DNA of 64,000 bases from Robiginitomaculum sp. (lineage in GTDB: Bacteria > Pseudomonadota > Alphaproteobacteria > Caulobacterales > Maricaulaceae), in assembly GCA_021776635.1 (NCBI GenBank), contig JAJFFN010000021.1, forward strand, positions 124,001 through 188,000, written 5' to 3'. Positions 62,781-64,000 of the stretch are shown here, one piece after another; position 1 is the first letter of the stretch, and each line of letters begins with the position of its first letter. A program made the translations under genes and the position numbers. The notes under the pieces are model-generated. The model was not told the DNA's origin, did no database searches, and saw only the letters and a list, made by a program, of their open reading frames with translations.

Positions 62781-64000
62781 TTAGGCACCATAGGGCACCC
62801 AAATGTTTTTAACCTGAGACGCTTTCTCCATGAAGCGGCGGCCATATGCAGACGACCATTTTATCTCTTTTTCCTTATGGGACCAAACTTGCTTTAGATT
62901 GCCTATAGAAGCGGATTCGACGCTTGTAACCCCGCCCGCTTTGCCAAAATACCAAAGGGCATTCACCTCGTCGTGCTCGGCCAAAGTTGGGGTTAAAACA
63001 TCATGTTCACCTGTGATGATATTCACAACACCTGCGGGCACATCTGATGTTTCCAAGACCTGATAAAAATCAGTGGCGGCGAGCGGATGGATATCGGACG
63101 GAATGATCACGGCGCGATTGCCTGTCGCAATCACCGGCGCTAACAATGATACAAATCCGAGTAGAGGTGCGTTTTGAGGCGCGACAATACCGACAATGCC
63201 AAGCGGCTCATTCATAGCGATGGCAATATCCCGAACCGGAGGGGCGTGGACTGCACCGTCAAATTTATCGGCAAAACCTGCGTAGAAAAACAGACGTTCA
63301 ATAGACTGGGCAACTTCTTTCTTGGCGGAAGGCAAAGAACACCCCGTCATAGATTTAATCCGCTGCGCAAATTCATGTTTTCGCGCATCCAGGTTCTCGC
63401 CGATATAATATATAATTTGTGCGCGTAAATGCGCCGTTGATGATGACCATTTTGTAGCTTTGGTGGCTGCTTCGACGGCGTTCCTGATATCCTTGCGATT
63501 GCCGCGCCCAACCTCGTCCAGCCATTGTCCAGTGGATGAAATAACGGGCATGACCGAATTGCCATCAGGCCGCGCTTGTTTGCCGCCAACATAGTTTTTG
63601 GCTGTTTTATCTATGCCTGTTGCAGGTGCGCTGGATTTAAGAACCGCTTGTTTGACGGCGGTCAGTGGGCCTTCGTCTGTACCTTTTGGTTTGAGATAGG
63701 CCAACATGCCTTCGCGGCCACCTTCACGTCCATACCCACTTTCGCGCATACCGCCAAAGCCTACAGCTGCATCCAGTTGATTGGTCGAGTTGACCCAAAT
63801 AACGCCAGCTTTAATCCGCGCGGCCATATCCAGTGCAGTGTTAATGTTTTCAGACCAGATGCTTGCCGCCAATCCGTAACGCGTGTTGTTGGCAAGCTTT
63901 ACGGCTTCGTCAGGGGTACGGAACGTCATAGCCACCATGACAGGGCCAAAAATTTCCTCGCGAGCCAATGTACATGCTGTGTCTACACCCATGATTAATG
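62781..64000 (-). CDS. Tandem aldehyde dehydrogenase, N-terminal part beyond the window
   Basis: The frame is open through the right edge (LI precede the Met at 63992), so the apparent start there is not real. The visible part begins with the end of one ALDH domain (EEIFGPVMVAMTF, SGYGREGG) and continues into a second ALDH-like domain (ISSTGQWLDEVGRG, GIVGIVAPQNAPLLGFVSLLAPVIATGNR). The second domain lacks a recognisable catalytic Cys motif and ends early, so it is probably inactive. Such tandem proteins occur beside deoC-deoA in other alphaproteobacteria, perhaps oxidising acetaldehyde from deoxyribose 5-phosphate. It is 15 bp upstream of deoA. Confidence 0.88.
   Translation of the reverse strand, partial: LIMGVDTACTLAREEIFGPVMVAMTFRTPDEAVKLANNTRYGLAASIWSENINTALDMAARIKAGVIWVNSTNQLDAAVGFGGMRESGYGREGGREGMLAYLKPKGTDEGPLTAVKQAVLKSSAPATGIDKTAKNYVGGKQARPDGNSVMPVISSTGQWLDEVGRGNRKDIRNAVEAATKATKWSSSTAHLRAQIIYYIGENLDARKHEFAQRIKSMTGCSLPSAKKEVAQSIERLFFYAGFADKFDGAVHAPPVRDIAIAMNEPLGIVGIVAPQNAPLLGFVSLLAPVIATGNRAVIIPSDIHPLAATDFYQVLETSDVPAGVVNIITGEHDVLTPTLAEHDEVNALWYFGKAGGVTSVESASIGNLKQVWSHKEKEIKWSSAYGRRFMEKASQVKNIWVPYGA

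Overview
The window looks like chromosomal DNA of a marine-type alphaproteobacterium with mid-range GC. Protein styles (hslU, rlmN, dapD, the chorismate mutase–TyrC pair, a large TonB receptor, a Caulobacterales-like intergenic palindrome pair) suggest the Hyphomonadaceae/Maricaulales area. That placement is inference from family resemblance; no rRNA or tRNA gene is present to test it. About 60 protein genes are supported. No insertion sequence, prophage, CRISPR array or tRNA gene was seen.

Layout. 1–4.7 kb: a homoserine O-acyltransferase (metX-like, cut by the left edge) behind a clear SAM-I (S-box) riboswitch, then a UvrD/PcrA helicase and rlmN. 4.8–10.4 kb: an efflux block (MFS exporter, RND adaptor, RND pump). 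10.4–22.3 kb: a phenylacetate degradation cluster with a TetR regulator (PaaR-like), 3-oxoadipyl-CoA thiolase, PaaG, PaaZ, the ring epoxidase PaaABCDE and a two-domain hydratase/dehydrogenase that can supply the PaaF and PaaH steps. A membrane fatty acid desaturase sits inside it. Matching operator-like palindromes lie at the start sites of both main promoters. 22.3–28.1 kb: LysE-type exporter, TonB receptor, GNAT, zinc-type CDF exporter and two tiny YdcH-like proteins.

28.1–34.1 kb is the most unusual part. An SDR gene is followed by kdsA and kdsD (Kdo precursor synthesis), then by a detached 162-bp second copy of the SDR 3' end. Next, in visibly AT-richer DNA, comes a BlaI-type repressor, a short M56 (BlaR1-like) membrane protease without a sensor domain, and an exported alpha/beta hydrolase. 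One palindromic motif (core ACTAGTTAAC) occurs twice on the hydrolase promoter and once before the repressor. The module reads as a BlaI/BlaR-like switch whose output is a hydrolase instead of a beta-lactamase.

34–64 kb is mostly housekeeping with small accessory pieces: fabI, a REP-like palindrome pair, two unknown genes, an SH3 protein, a D-2-hydroxyacid dehydrogenase, a methyltransferase–chorismate mutase–TyrC operon, gloB, a GGDEF/EAL protein, DUF350 plus a trypsin-like protease, an MscS channel, an SdpR/SdpI pair with a probably leaderless promoter, argG, an M49-like lipoprotein, a WecG-type glycosyltransferase, dapD, sth, hslU, trmD-rplS, and the deoA/deoB nucleoside pathway with a tandem aldehyde dehydrogenase cut by the right edge. 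Several short in-phase or intergenic tandem repeats (9, 12, 18 and about 19 bp) are scattered through this half.
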